From assembly GCA_017307955.1 (NCBI GenBank), contig JAFKFV010000011.1, forward strand, positions 186,001-250,000: a stretch of DNA of 64,000 nt. The letters are read 5' to 3'. Positions within the stretch are counted from its first letter, which is position 1, and each line of letters starts with the position of its first letter. A program made the position numbers and the translations under genes. Positions 1 through 8,610 of this stretch are shown in pieces. The notes beneath the pieces were generated by a model. It saw only the letters and a program-made list of their open reading frames with translations, made no database searches and was not told the origin of the DNA. Source of the DNA: Allobosea sp. (GTDB lineage Bacteria > Pseudomonadota > Alphaproteobacteria > Rhizobiales > Kaistiaceae).

Positions 1-1575
1 GAGCGTGCCGATCGGCAGCAGCCGCTCGCCATTGATGGCATGCGACAGCCCGAGCGCCGAGAGCATCAGGAAGAGGTTCATCTCGGCGATGCCAAGTTCC
101 AGATGCTGGCCTTGCGGCGAGAATTCCCAGTTGAAGGTCGAGGGGATACGCTCGGCCTTGAAGAGATCGGCCATATTCTCGCGCGCAAAGAGGCCGCGGC
201 GGTTCACGAACGGCCCGAGATTGGTCGAGACCGTGACGTCCGGCGAGGTCGTGACGATGCGGCGGGCGAGGTCGCTGTCCTCGCGCGCGATCTCGTTGAG
301 GATCTGGCCGAAGCCCGCCTGCGTCGAGAGCTGCCGACCGGCCGCCGGCGGCACCGGCAACGCTTCCGGAACCGCGACCACCGGTGCTGCGCCGCTCTTC
401 TGCCGAGCCGCGAAGGGAACTTCGGCGAGGAAGGCCTCAATCTCGGCGGGTGGCGTCGCGAGGCCCTCGAACGGTTCCCATTCATGGCCTGCCCGGACAC
501 TCATCGCCGTGCGCAGCTGGTCGACCTGCGCCGGCGTCATCAGCCCGGCATGGTTGTCCTTGTGGCCGGCGAGCGGCAGGCCGAAGCCCTTTATCGTGTA
601 GGCGATGAAACAGGTCGGGCGCTCATGCGTCCGCGCCCTGGCAAAGGCCTCGGTCAGGCTCGGCAGGTCGTGGCCGGCGAGGTTGGTCATGAGGCTCGCG
701 AGTTCGGCATCGCTGCGCCGCTCGACGAGCGCCGTCACCGCGCCCTGGTCGCCGATCTCGTCGAGAAGCCGCTTCCGCCACGCCGCGCCGCCCTGGAAGC
801 AGAGCGCCGAATAGAGCTGGTTGGGACAGTGGTCGATCCAGTCGCGCAGGCGCTCGCCGCCCGGCTCGGCAAAGGCCGCCTCGAGCAGGCGGCCATATTT
901 CAGGATCACCACGTCCCAGCCGAAATTGGCGAAGATCGCCTCGAAGCGCTCCCAGAGCCCTTCGCGCACCACGGCGTCGAGGCTCTGGCGGTTGTAGTCG
1001 ACGATCCACCAGCAGTTCCGGAGGCCGTGCTTCCAACCCTCGAGCAGCGCCTCGAAGATGTTGCCCTCGTCCATCTCTGCGTCGCCGACAAGAGCCACCA
1101 TGCGTCCCGCCTTGCGCCCGCCGCTCCAGCCCTTGGCGCGGACATAGTCCTGCACCAGCGCCGAAAACAGCGTCTGCGCCGCGCCGAGCCCGACCGAGCC
1201 GGTCGAGAAGTCGACATCGTCGGTGTCCTTGGTGCGCGAGGGATAGCTCTGCGCGCCCTTGAAGGCGCGGAAAGCCTCGATCTTCTCGCGGCTCTGGCGG
1301 CCGAGCAGATACTGGATGGCATGGAAGGCCGGGCTCGCATGCGGCTTCACCGCGACGCGGTCTTCCGGCCGGAGCGCCTCGAAATAGAGCGCCGTCATGA
1401 TAGTCGCGACCGAGGCGGAGGAGGCCTGGTGGCCGCCGATCTTGATGCCTTCCTCGTTGTCGCGCAGGTGGTTGGCGTTGTGGATCATCCAAGCGGAGAG
1501 CCACAGAACCTTCTTTTCCAGCTCGGCGAGGATGGCGGCGGGCCGCCCGGTCTCGGTCAGGACATCCATCGGCAC
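1..1575 (-). CDS. Transketolase / AceE-like E1 protein (3' end outside window)
   Basis: Thiamine-diphosphate enzyme of the transketolase superfamily, closest in pattern to homodimeric pyruvate dehydrogenase E1 (AceE) and the AceE-like transketolases of rhizobia. The ThDP/Mg motif reads GDAEMDEGN and runs into VDYNRQSLD, the usual GD-(x)~30-N layout. Near the N-terminus are HNANHLRDN and IGGHQASSAS, and a later IAEMNLF segment belongs to the pyrimidine-binding domain. The C-terminus is cut by the window edge. A strong AAGGGAGG lies 5 nt before a GTG at 1575 and 11 nt before an in-frame ATG at 1569; I chose the GTG on spacing. The true substrate (pyruvate or a ketose phosphate) cannot be decided here. 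The gene is divergent from the Ldh_2 oxidoreductase gene. Confidence 0.85.
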   Translation of the reverse strand, partial: MPMDVLTETGRPAAILAELEKKVLWLSAWMIHNANHLRDNEEGIKIGGHQASSASVATIMTALYFEALRPEDRVAVKPHASPAFHAIQYLLGRQSREKIEAFRAFKGAQSYPSRTKDTDDVDFSTGSVGLGAAQTLFSALVQDYVRAKGWSGGRKAGRMVALVGDAEMDEGNIFEALLEGWKHGLRNCWWIVDYNRQSLDAVVREGLWERFEAIFANFGWDVVILKYGRLLEAAFAEPGGERLRDWIDHCPNQLYSALCFQGGAAWRKRLLDEIGDQGAVTALVERRSDAELASLMTNLAGHDLPSLTEAFARARTHERPTCFIAYTIKGFGLPLAGHKDNHAGLMTPAQVDQLRTAMSVRAGHEWEPFEGLATPPAEIEAFLAEVPFAARQKSGAAPVVAVPEALPVPPAAGRQLSTQAGFGQILNEIAREDSDLARRIVTTSPDVTVSTNLGPFVNRRGLFARENMADLFKAERIPSTFNWEFSPQGQHLELGIAEMNLFLMLSALGLSHAINGERLLPIGTL

Positions 1576-1717
1576 GACAACCTCCCTTGCTGCGCGCTCC
1601 CCGAGACTATCGCCGCTTCGCGCCGCCGTCGAACGAAGATGACGGGGAAGGCGCGTCCGTGATACTCGCCTTGCCCGGAAAGGCCCCGGCGCGGCGGCCG
1701 GGAGAGGAAGACGACAC

Positions 1718-2809
1718 ATGACGGCAGCATCGAGCGCGGCTCCGGCGGCGGATTTCAGGGCGAGCGGCGCGGCCGTTCACGGCTTCATCGAGACGGCGCT
1801 CAAGGCGGCCGGCAGCGAGAGCGCGCAGGCGGTCTCGGTCGCCGACGCCTTGACGGAGGCCTCGCTGCGCGGCGTCGACAGCCATGGCTGCCGGCTGCTC
1901 GTCCACTATGCCAAGGTCGTGCGCACCGGCCGCATCAATCCCGCCCCCAAGCTCGGCGCCAAGGTCACGGGTCCGGCGACCGTCATCGTCGATGGCGACA
2001 ACGGCTTCGGCCATCACGCGAGCTTCTTCGCCATCGACGAGGCCATGCGCCTCGTGCGCGAGACGGGCATCGCCGCGGCCGCGGTCATCAACTCCTCGCA
2101 TTTCGGCGCCGCCGGATGCTATCCGATGCGCGCGGCGGCGGCGGGCTTCGTCTCCTTCGCCTTCTGCAATTCGGACAGTTTCGTGCTGCCGCATGACGGC
2201 GTCGCGCCGTTCCACGGCACCAATCCGCTGTCCTTCGCCGCGCCGGTCACCGGCAGCCGACCCTATCTCTTCGACATGGCCACCAGCATGGTTCCGTGGA
2301 ACCGCGTTCAGGACATGGCGGCGAAGGGGCTGAAGCTGCCGGCCGATGTGGCGGTCGACGCGACGGGCAAGCCGACCGTTGAGCCGCTCGAATCGGCGGC
2401 GCTGCTGCCGCTCGGCGGCCTCGCCTTCGGCCACAAGGGCGCCGGCCTCGCCTCCGTGATGGAGATCCTGTCGGCGGTGATGACCGGCATGCCGCATTGC
2501 GCGGACCTGCTCGGCATGGTTGGCCCGGACTGGACCACGCCGCGCCGGCTCGGCCATTTCTTCATCGTCATCGATCCGGAGCGTTTCGTGCCGCGCGCGC
2601 TCTACGATGCCGGCATGGCGGCCTATCTCGCCAATCTCCGCGCCTCTCCCGCGCGCGAGGGCAAGAGCGTCATGGCGCCGGGCGACCGCGAGTGGAAGGT
2701 CGAGCAGGAGCGCAGCGCAAACGGCATCCCGGTCGCGCCGGCGCTGAAGCAGGCCTTCGACGCGCTGGCTGCGGACCTCTCGGTCGCGCCGCTGCAGCCG
2801 GTCGCCTGA
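1718..2809 (+). CDS. Ldh_2 family malate/L-lactate/ureidoglycolate-type dehydrogenase
   Basis: NAD(P)-dependent 2-hydroxyacid or imino-acid oxidoreductase of the Ldh_2 fold, a family unrelated to classical malate and lactate dehydrogenases. The 363-residue length is normal. The catalytic-His motif RGVDSHG lies near residue 53, followed by the family segments SSHFGAAGCY, GTNPLSFAAP, DMATSM and a late LPLGGLAFGHKGAG. A GAGAGGAAG ribosome site precedes the ATG. Members act on malate, lactate, ureidoglycolate, delta1-piperideine-2-carboxylate or sulfolactate, so the substrate is left open. It stands alone, divergent from the transketolase gene and convergent with the acyltransferase gene 4 nt away. 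Confidence 0.87.
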   Translation: MTAASSAAPAADFRASGAAVHGFIETALKAAGSESAQAVSVADALTEASLRGVDSHGCRLLVHYAKVVRTGRINPAPKLGAKVTGPATVIVDGDNGFGHHASFFAIDEAMRLVRETGIAAAAVINSSHFGAAGCYPMRAAAAGFVSFAFCNSDSFVLPHDGVAPFHGTNPLSFAAPVTGSRPYLFDMATSMVPWNRVQDMAAKGLKLPADVAVDATGKPTVEPLESAALLPLGGLAFGHKGAGLASVMEILSAVMTGMPHCADLLGMVGPDWTTPRRLGHFFIVIDPERFVPRALYDAGMAAYLANLRASPAREGKSVMAPGDREWKVEQERSANGIPVAPALKQAFDALAADLSVAPLQPVA

Positions 2810-2813
2810 CTGG

Positions 2814-4943
2814 CTAGGGCGCCGGCTGCCCGGCCGTCGGCGTCGTTCCGAACGCCCAGGCGAAGTCGCCGCGGAAGGCGTCATAGACAGCCCGCGCGCC
2901 GATGGCGTTGACATGGTGGTCGTCGAAGAAGGCGATCGCGCCATTCTTCTGCGGCAGGCAGATGCGCGCGTCGCAGAAGACCTCGACCGGATCGACGAAG
3001 CGGGCGTTCGGGAATTCCGCGACGATGCCGCGCATGATCGCGACGGTCTTGGCCCGCCTTGCGTCTTCCTGGGCGCGGGGAACGCCGCAACGGTCGGTGG
3101 AGAAGCCGAGCGCCTCGCTGAGATCGATGCAGTTGAGCGGGTCGGTACGCGCGAATTTCGGCAGCGGGCCCAGCACCAGCATCCGCCTTGTGCCATCGGC
3201 CGTGAAGCGCTGGAGCATGGCGCGGAGCGCGGCGCCGAACCGCTCCTCGGCCCAGGCGGTATCGGAGCCGTGATAAAAACTCGGCACCGCCTCCCAATAG
3301 CCGTCGAAGATCGCGAAGCCCGCTTTGGTGCCGAGCCCGGGCACGAGCCGCTCGAGCCGCTCCGCCATCGGCCGGCAGGCGACGTCGTCGCGGCTCGCGG
3401 CCGCGTCGAGCATCAGGTTCTGCAGGTTGCAGCCGGGTCCGGTCATCTGCAGCAGCCGCGTCCCGTTCTGCTCGGCCTCGAAGCCGAGCCGGGGCTGCAT
3501 CGCCAGCGCATGCGAATCGCCGAACAGGATCCCGAGCGGACCGGGTTCCGAGAGGCAGGCCAGCTGCGCGTCGATCGATGTCGAAAGGCAGCCGCTGGTC
3601 CCTGCCACATCCGCCGCGTCGATGCGCGCCGTCGTCGGATCGGTGCGCGCGCGGTGATAGCCGAGTTCGGCGACCCCGGTGCCGGCCAGCGCCATGACGG
3701 CGGCGGCGGCAACGCCGGCGAAGGTGATGCGCACCGCGAGCCGGCCGCCCGGGGCAAGGCCGGCGCGGCGGCGCCAGGCAAGGATCGGCAGCTCGATCAG
3801 GTACCGCGTCGCAATGGCGAGCAGCACCGCGAGGGCGACCGCGATGGCGCTGACGAGCGCGGGCGGCGCATCGGTCGGCAGCAGGCGGCCGAACACCAGC
3901 AGCGGCCAATGCCAGAGATAGAGCGCATAGGAAATCTGCCCGACGAAGACGACCGGCGCCAGCGATAGCAGCCGGCTGGGCAGCGCATGCGGATCGACGA
4001 GGCCGGACAGGATGACGAGCATCGCTCCAACAACCGGCAGCAGCGCCGCATAGCCGGGATAGCCGAGCACGCGGTCCTCGCTGCCGGCGCCGACGCCGAG
4101 CCAGCCGAGACCGATAAAGCCGACGGCAAGCGCGATCATGACGAGCCCTGCGATCCCGGAAAGGGCTGCCGCGGCGCGCGAGCGGCGGAGCCAGGGCGCC
4201 GCGGCGAGGGCCGCGATGACGCCGCCGGCGACGAATTCCCAGGCGCGCCACCAGGCGAGGAAGAAGGCCGGATTGCGCTCGGCGACACGGAGGTCGATAT
4301 CGGGCGGCGTGAAGAGGACGCAGCCGACAAGGCTGCCGAGCGCGATGATCGCGGCGGCGACGGCAAGCAGGCGGCGAGGGCGCCAGTCCTTCTTGCGGGC
4401 CAGCGCGAACAGTCCTGCCATCAGCAGCGGCACGACGAGATAGAATTGTTCCTCGACCGCGAGCGACCAGGTGTGCAGCAGCGGCTTCAGATCGGCGCTG
4501 GTGTCGAAATAGCCGCTGCTCAGCCAGAAATAGACATTGGTGAGGAAGGTCGGCGCGAGAATGGCCGACCGGGCGAGGCCGCGAAGATCGGCCGGCGCGC
4601 GCAGGAGGATCGTTGCGATCGCGACGGTGACCGCGAGCATCACGAAATAGGCCGGCAGGATGCGCAGCGCGCGCCGGGCGTAGAAGTCGAAGATCCCGAA
4701 ACGCCCCGCCTCGAGGCCGGCCACGATCTGGTTGATGATCAGGAAGCCGGAGATGACGAAGAAGATGTCGACGCCGACGAAGCCGCCGCCAAAGCCCGGG
4801 ACGCCGGCGTGATAGGCGACGACGGCCACGATCGAGATGGCGCGGAGACCGTCGACATGGGGCTTGTAGCCGCCCTCGGCCGGGGCGGCGCTGGTGCCGG
4901 GAGACCGGCTTTGGCGAGGCTGGGCATCGGCGCCGAGGCGCAT
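2814..4943 (-). CDS. Membrane acyltransferase with C-terminal SGNH domain (OafA/OatA type)
   Basis: A 709-residue inner-membrane acyltransferase. Residues ~25-380 form the acyltransferase-3 domain with about ten membrane segments and begin HVDGLRAISI...YHAG, carrying the conserved His of the family, then GVDIFFVISGFLI. After one more membrane segment comes a periplasmic SGNH hydrolase-like domain with GDSHA and a C-terminal DDHHVN holding the Asp/His pair. Proteins of this architecture O-acetylate lipopolysaccharide, exopolysaccharide or peptidoglycan by passing acetyl groups across the membrane. The target polymer is unknown; no glycosyltransferase lies nearby. Confidence 0.9.
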   Translation of the reverse strand: MRLGADAQPRQSRSPGTSAAPAEGGYKPHVDGLRAISIVAVVAYHAGVPGFGGGFVGVDIFFVISGFLIINQIVAGLEAGRFGIFDFYARRALRILPAYFVMLAVTVAIATILLRAPADLRGLARSAILAPTFLTNVYFWLSSGYFDTSADLKPLLHTWSLAVEEQFYLVVPLLMAGLFALARKKDWRPRRLLAVAAAIIALGSLVGCVLFTPPDIDLRVAERNPAFFLAWWRAWEFVAGGVIAALAAAPWLRRSRAAAALSGIAGLVMIALAVGFIGLGWLGVGAGSEDRVLGYPGYAALLPVVGAMLVILSGLVDPHALPSRLLSLAPVVFVGQISYALYLWHWPLLVFGRLLPTDAPPALVSAIAVALAVLLAIATRYLIELPILAWRRRAGLAPGGRLAVRITFAGVAAAAVMALAGTGVAELGYHRARTDPTTARIDAADVAGTSGCLSTSIDAQLACLSEPGPLGILFGDSHALAMQPRLGFEAEQNGTRLLQMTGPGCNLQNLMLDAAASRDDVACRPMAERLERLVPGLGTKAGFAIFDGYWEAVPSFYHGSDTAWAEERFGAALRAMLQRFTADGTRRMLVLGPLPKFARTDPLNCIDLSEALGFSTDRCGVPRAQEDARRAKTVAIMRGIVAEFPNARFVDPVEVFCDARICLPQKNGAIAFFDDHHVNAIGARAVYDAFRGDFAWAFGTTPTAGQPAP

Positions 4944-5090
4944 GCGGAAGACCCCGCACCGGGATGAAGGACGCCGCCTTATGCGTCAGCGAAAGCGCGC
5001 CCGCAAGCCTGCCGCCGATATCGCCATCCGGCCGCTTCGCCTGCTATGAACGGCGCGGCCGGTCGGTCGGCTGGAAGGACGAGAGACGAA

Positions 5091-6059
5091 ATGCGTGAAG
5101 ACGATGTCATTCCTCCCGGGGCCCTGACGCGGCCGCTCGCGGCGCCGCTGGTCGAGGCGGCGCGGCTCCGCGCCGAGGGTCCGCAGCTCGACGAGCGCGA
5201 CGTGGCGCTTTCCCGCCGCCAGTTCGTCGAGGCACGGCTGCCGCTCAGGAGCGGCGACGGCATCCTCACCGAGGATCGCGCGATCCCCGGTCCCGCCGGC
5301 CCGATTCCGATCCGTCTCTATCGCCGCGCCGGCGCCGAAGGCCCTCTGCCGATCCTCGTCTATTTCCATGGCGGCGGCATGGTGCTCGGCAATCTCGATT
5401 CGCATGACCTCGTCTGCCGCCGCCAGGCGGAACGCGCCGATCTCCTGGTCATGTCCGTCGACTACCGCCTCGCGCCCGAGCATCCCTATCCCGCGGCCAC
5501 CGAGGACGCTTATGCCGGCCTCGTCTATGCGGCGCGCTTCGGCGCCGAGCTCGGCGGCGATCCGACCCGTATCGCGGTCTCGGGCGACAGCGCCGGCGGC
5601 ATGCTGACGCTCGCGACGGCGCTGATGGCCCGCGACCGCGGCGGTCCGGCGATCCGCGCGCTCTTCCCGATCTATCCGATGGCCGATCTCGTCGATGTCG
5701 GGCTCTGGCCGAGCTACGAGCGCCACGGCGACGGCTCGACCGGCCTGACGACCCGCGACGTTGCCTGGTTCACCGCGCAATATTGCCCCGACCCGGCGCT
5801 GCGCGCCGAACCGACCGCCTCGCCAGTCCGCGCCGATCTCCGGTCGTTGCCGCCCGCCTTCATCATCGTCGCCGAATATGACGTGCTGCGCGACGAGGGC
5901 GTCGCAGTGGCGCGGAAGCTCTCGGAGGCGGGCGTCGAGGTCGAGTTCGCGCAAGTGACGGGCGTCAATCATGGCTTCATCGGCAGCGATCTCGGTCTTC
6001 GCGAAGTGGACGCCGTGTTCGACCGCGCGATGCCGTGGCTGGTGGAACGCCTTGGCTGA
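5091..6059 (+). CDS. Alpha/beta hydrolase (hormone-sensitive lipase family esterase)
   Basis: Carboxylesterase of the HSL (family IV) group. It shows the oxyanion-hole motif YFHGGGMVLG, the nucleophile elbow GDSAGG, the acid residue in AEYDVLRDEG and the catalytic His in VNHGF, in normal order and spacing for a ~320-residue enzyme. An earlier in-frame ATG at 5046 exists, but the ATG at 5091 has GAAGGACGAGAG upstream and gives the usual N-terminus, so I prefer it. It probably hydrolyses short-chain esters in the cytoplasm; the natural substrate is unknown. The stop codon falls inside a 17-nt tandem duplication. Confidence 0.9.
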   Translation: MREDDVIPPGALTRPLAAPLVEAARLRAEGPQLDERDVALSRRQFVEARLPLRSGDGILTEDRAIPGPAGPIPIRLYRRAGAEGPLPILVYFHGGGMVLGNLDSHDLVCRRQAERADLLVMSVDYRLAPEHPYPAATEDAYAGLVYAARFGAELGGDPTRIAVSGDSAGGMLTLATALMARDRGGPAIRALFPIYPMADLVDVGLWPSYERHGDGSTGLTTRDVAWFTAQYCPDPALRAEPTASPVRADLRSLPPAFIIVAEYDVLRDEGVAVARKLSEAGVEVEFAQVTGVNHGFIGSDLGLREVDAVFDRAMPWLVERLG

Positions 6060-6090
6060 TGGACCGCCCTGGCTGATGGACCGGTCCATT
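6053..6090. repeat. 17-nt tandem duplication ending in a 14-bp palindrome
   Basis: TGGCTGATGGACCG occurs at 6053-6066 and again at 6070-6083, so the esterase stop codon and its flank are duplicated with a 17-nt period. The second copy runs into the perfect palindrome ATGGACCGGTCCAT (6077-6090) between the convergent esterase and amidohydrolase genes. It could act as a weak bidirectional hairpin, but no T-run follows. Confidence 0.6.
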
Positions 6091-6108
6091 CGCCTGCGCG
6101 GATGACCG

Positions 6109-7923
6109 TCAGGCCTTGTGCCGGACGATGCCGTTCATCATCCCGAGTTCGACCTTCGCCTTGTGGATGTCATGCGGGTCGATGGCGAGGATGTTGCGGT
6201 CGAGCACGATGAGATCGGCGAGCTTGCCGACCTCGATCGAGCCGATCTTGTCCTCCATGCGCAGCTGGTAGGCGGCACCCATCGTGTTGGCATGGATCGC
6301 CTCCTCGACGGTGACCCGCTCGTCGGCGGGGCTGAGGACGGGCGCATCCGGCTGGCCGATCAGCTGGCGGGTAACGCCGACCTCGATCGACTTCAGCGGC
6401 TCGTAGGTCGAGAAATAGCCCGCCGCCGGCCAGTCGGTGCCGAAGGAGACGCGTCCGCCCTCGTTGAGGATCGTCTTGGTGCGGTACATCTTGCTGGCGC
6501 GCGGCTGGCCGTAGCGGGCGACCATGTTGCCGAGCGTGTCGGGATCGGCCGACGACCAGTTGGCAGAAAACTGCGCCGTGACGTTCAGCTTGGCGAAACG
6601 GGCATTGTCCACGTCTTCGACATAGACGAGATGGGCGATCGCGTTGCGCCGGTCGCGCGGCGGATTGGTGGCGATCGCCTTCTCGATGGCGTCGAGGGCG
6701 ACGCGCGCCGTCCGGTCGCCGCAGGCATGGACATGCACGTCGTACCCGGCCGCGTCGACCATACCGATCAGCTCGTGCCACTGGTCTTCCGTGAATGGCG
6801 AGCCGCCGGTCGAATTCGGCATGTCGGCATAGGGCTCGAGCAGCCAGGCGGTATAGCCGCCCTGCGAGCCGTCGCCGACGATCTTCACGACATCGACATG
6901 CACCAGTTCGCTCGCCATCCGCTTGTTGAGATCGGTCATCGTGGCGACCGTCTTGTCGATCGGCAGCGACTTCACGGAATAGGAGCAGGAGACGCGGAAC
7001 GGCAGGATTCCCTGCTTCTCGGCGTCGATATAGCGCTGGATCAGCGCGCCCTGGTCGCTGCCGACCGGCGGCACGCCGGCGTCGAACACCGTGGTGATGC
7101 CGGCCGCCGCGGCCTTGGGCAGCCAGGTCGCGAGCAGCTTCGCCATCGTCTCGGCAGTGATCGGCTCGACCGCGTTCACGAGGCCGAGCACGGCGTTGAC
7201 CTCGAGCACATAGCCGGTCGGATCGCCCTTCTGGTCGCGGGCATAATAGCTGAAGCCCGGAATGGGGTCTGGCGTGTCGTGGCTGACGCCGGCCATCTCC
7301 AGCGCCTTCGAATTCGCCCACAGGCTATGACCGTCGATGGCGAAGAAGAAGGCCGGACGGTCCGGCAGGATGCGGTCGAGATCGGCACGGGTCGGCCCTT
7401 CCGGCGGGAACATGTCGACCCGCCAGCCGAAGCCGCGGATCGGGCCTGTCGGATGCGCCTTCGCATAGTCCTCGATCGCCGCGAGCACCTCGGCGAGATT
7501 GGCGAGTTGCAGGTCGACACCCGAGGTCAGGAAGGCGCCGAGGAAGGGGTGGGTGTGGCCCTCGACGAAGCCGGGCATCAGCAGCCGGCCGTCGAGGTCG
7601 ATGATTTCAGTCTTCGGTCCGGCCATCGCCATAGCGCCGGCCTCGTCGCCGACATGGACGATGTGCTTGCCCCGCACCGCGACGGCGGAGGCAGCGGAGC
7701 CGGTAACCGTGTAGATGGGGCCGTTGCGGAAGATGAAGTCGGCCGGGCCGTCAGAGGCCGCTGCCGCCTCGTCGGCGGAGGCGTTGGCGCCGAACAAGGT
7801 CGGCGCCAACGCGGCCGCGGCCGTGAACGCTGCCCCACCGCGCAGGACGGACCGGCGGCTGAGCGTCTGTTTGCGGCCGAAAGCTTCGAAATAAGGCGCC
7901 CAGTCGCAGGAAATGCACATCAA
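6109..7923 (-). CDS. Tat-exported amidohydrolase (YtcJ-like amidohydrolase_3)
   Basis: A 604-residue metal-dependent hydrolase. The N-terminus carries a twin-arginine signal (SRRSVLRG followed by an Ala-rich hydrophobic stretch to about residue 50), so the protein is probably folded in the cytoplasm and exported to the periplasm. The mature part starts with the amidohydrolase_3 pattern FIFRNGPIYTV, then the metal-binding VEGHTHPF, a later HVHACGD and the FGTDWP segment with the last metal ligand, ending with KLADLIVLD. Relatives hydrolyse amides and cyclic amides; the substrate is not predictable. The gene is a monocistronic unit. Confidence 0.9.
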   Translation of the reverse strand: MMCISCDWAPYFEAFGRKQTLSRRSVLRGGAAFTAAAALAPTLFGANASADEAAAASDGPADFIFRNGPIYTVTGSAASAVAVRGKHIVHVGDEAGAMAMAGPKTEIIDLDGRLLMPGFVEGHTHPFLGAFLTSGVDLQLANLAEVLAAIEDYAKAHPTGPIRGFGWRVDMFPPEGPTRADLDRILPDRPAFFFAIDGHSLWANSKALEMAGVSHDTPDPIPGFSYYARDQKGDPTGYVLEVNAVLGLVNAVEPITAETMAKLLATWLPKAAAAGITTVFDAGVPPVGSDQGALIQRYIDAEKQGILPFRVSCSYSVKSLPIDKTVATMTDLNKRMASELVHVDVVKIVGDGSQGGYTAWLLEPYADMPNSTGGSPFTEDQWHELIGMVDAAGYDVHVHACGDRTARVALDAIEKAIATNPPRDRRNAIAHLVYVEDVDNARFAKLNVTAQFSANWSSADPDTLGNMVARYGQPRASKMYRTKTILNEGGRVSFGTDWPAAGYFSTYEPLKSIEVGVTRQLIGQPDAPVLSPADERVTVEEAIHANTMGAAYQLRMEDKIGSIEVGKLADLIVLDRNILAIDPHDIHKAKVELGMMNGIVRHKA

Positions 7924-8161
7924 GATCCTCCCAGATCATGCAGGGCGCCGACATGATCGGTCGCGTCTCTTTAGTCAGGAAAACGTTACATCACGTCGCC
8001 CGACGATAAGTCTGATTTGCAGGCAGGGAGTGCTAAGATTGCGTTGAGAAGCGACCGAAGACTCTTCGGAATCGGTCGTTCTGCCGGTAGCCCACAGTCT
8101 TGGTGAGGCGATCGGCTCGGAGCGCAAGAAAACGTCACCGCGACGGCTTGTGCCGAAGGCC
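7924..8161. other. Intergenic region with nested hairpin
   Basis: No convincing ORF in these 238 bases. It holds the upstream region of the amidohydrolase gene and, at 8052-8078, overlapping inverted repeats: CGACCGA/TCGGTCG outside and CCGAAGA/TCTTCGG inside. The inner stem lies within the outer arms, so the two structures compete. It could be a terminator for the small membrane protein gene, which is read toward it, but there is no clear T-run. Confidence 0.4.
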
Positions 8162-8365
8162 TCAGGCGGCGTCGCCGCTCTTTCCGGCTGCGTCCCAGCG
8201 CAGCAGATACGTCCAGACCGCATAGGCGAGCAGGCCGCCGACAATGACGATCCACATCTGCTCGCCAACGACCAGCGCCTCATAGGCGAACCAGGCAGCG
8301 ACGATCGCGACCAGCAGGATGCGTCGCCAGAGCGGCGCGAAGAATGTCCGGTCGTTGCTGTGCAT
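8162..8365 (-). CDS. Small two-helix membrane protein, 67 residues
   Basis: Unrecognised small protein. It begins MHSNDRTFFAPLWRR, then has a hydrophobic helix (ILLVAIVAAWFAYEALVV), a short charged/polar turn and a second helix (MWIVIVGGLLAYAVWTYLL), ending in a short hydrophilic tail. A GGAGGA ribosome site 6 nt before the ATG makes this start much better than the longer frame that extends to 8776. It lies alone between the amidohydrolase and cyclic-di-GMP genes. No function is assigned. Confidence 0.7.
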   Translation of the reverse strand: MHSNDRTFFAPLWRRILLVAIVAAWFAYEALVVGEQMWIVIVGGLLAYAVWTYLLRWDAAGKSGDAA

Positions 8366-8537
8366 CGCGATCTCCTCCGGTGACGCCTCGGGTCCCATGG
8401 CGCCTCGAAGTCTTGTCGCGGGCTCATGCCATGGCGTCAAGGCGTCGCGAAACGTTAATCCCGATCGCCGCATGCTGGGGTGATTGCGCGCCCGGCGGAC
8501 TGGCGCGATCATGAACAGTGCGCGAAGCCGACGCCGG

Positions 8538-8563
8538 GGAACCGGGATGCGGCATCGGGCATT
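8538..8563 (+). promoter_or_regulatory. Possible sigma-EcfG-like promoter
   Basis: GGAAC at 8538-8542, a 17-nt spacer, then CATT at 8560-8563. The alphaproteobacterial general-stress consensus is GGAAC-N16/17-CGTT, so one -10 base differs. It lies 47 nt before the start of the GAF-GGDEF-EAL gene. Motif match only. Confidence 0.3.
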
Positions 8564-8610
8564 CAGGTTCGAACGGCCGCGAGCCGCCGCTCCGGCCGGG
8601 GAGGGGCGCC

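Noticed and set aside
40..1662. 540-codon plus-strand frame
   Set aside because: Antisense shadow of the transketolase gene, which has clear ThDP motifs on the minus strand.
1607..3196. 529-codon minus-strand frame
   Set aside because: Overlaps the Ldh_2 gene and the acyltransferase SGNH domain in another frame; no recognisable domain.
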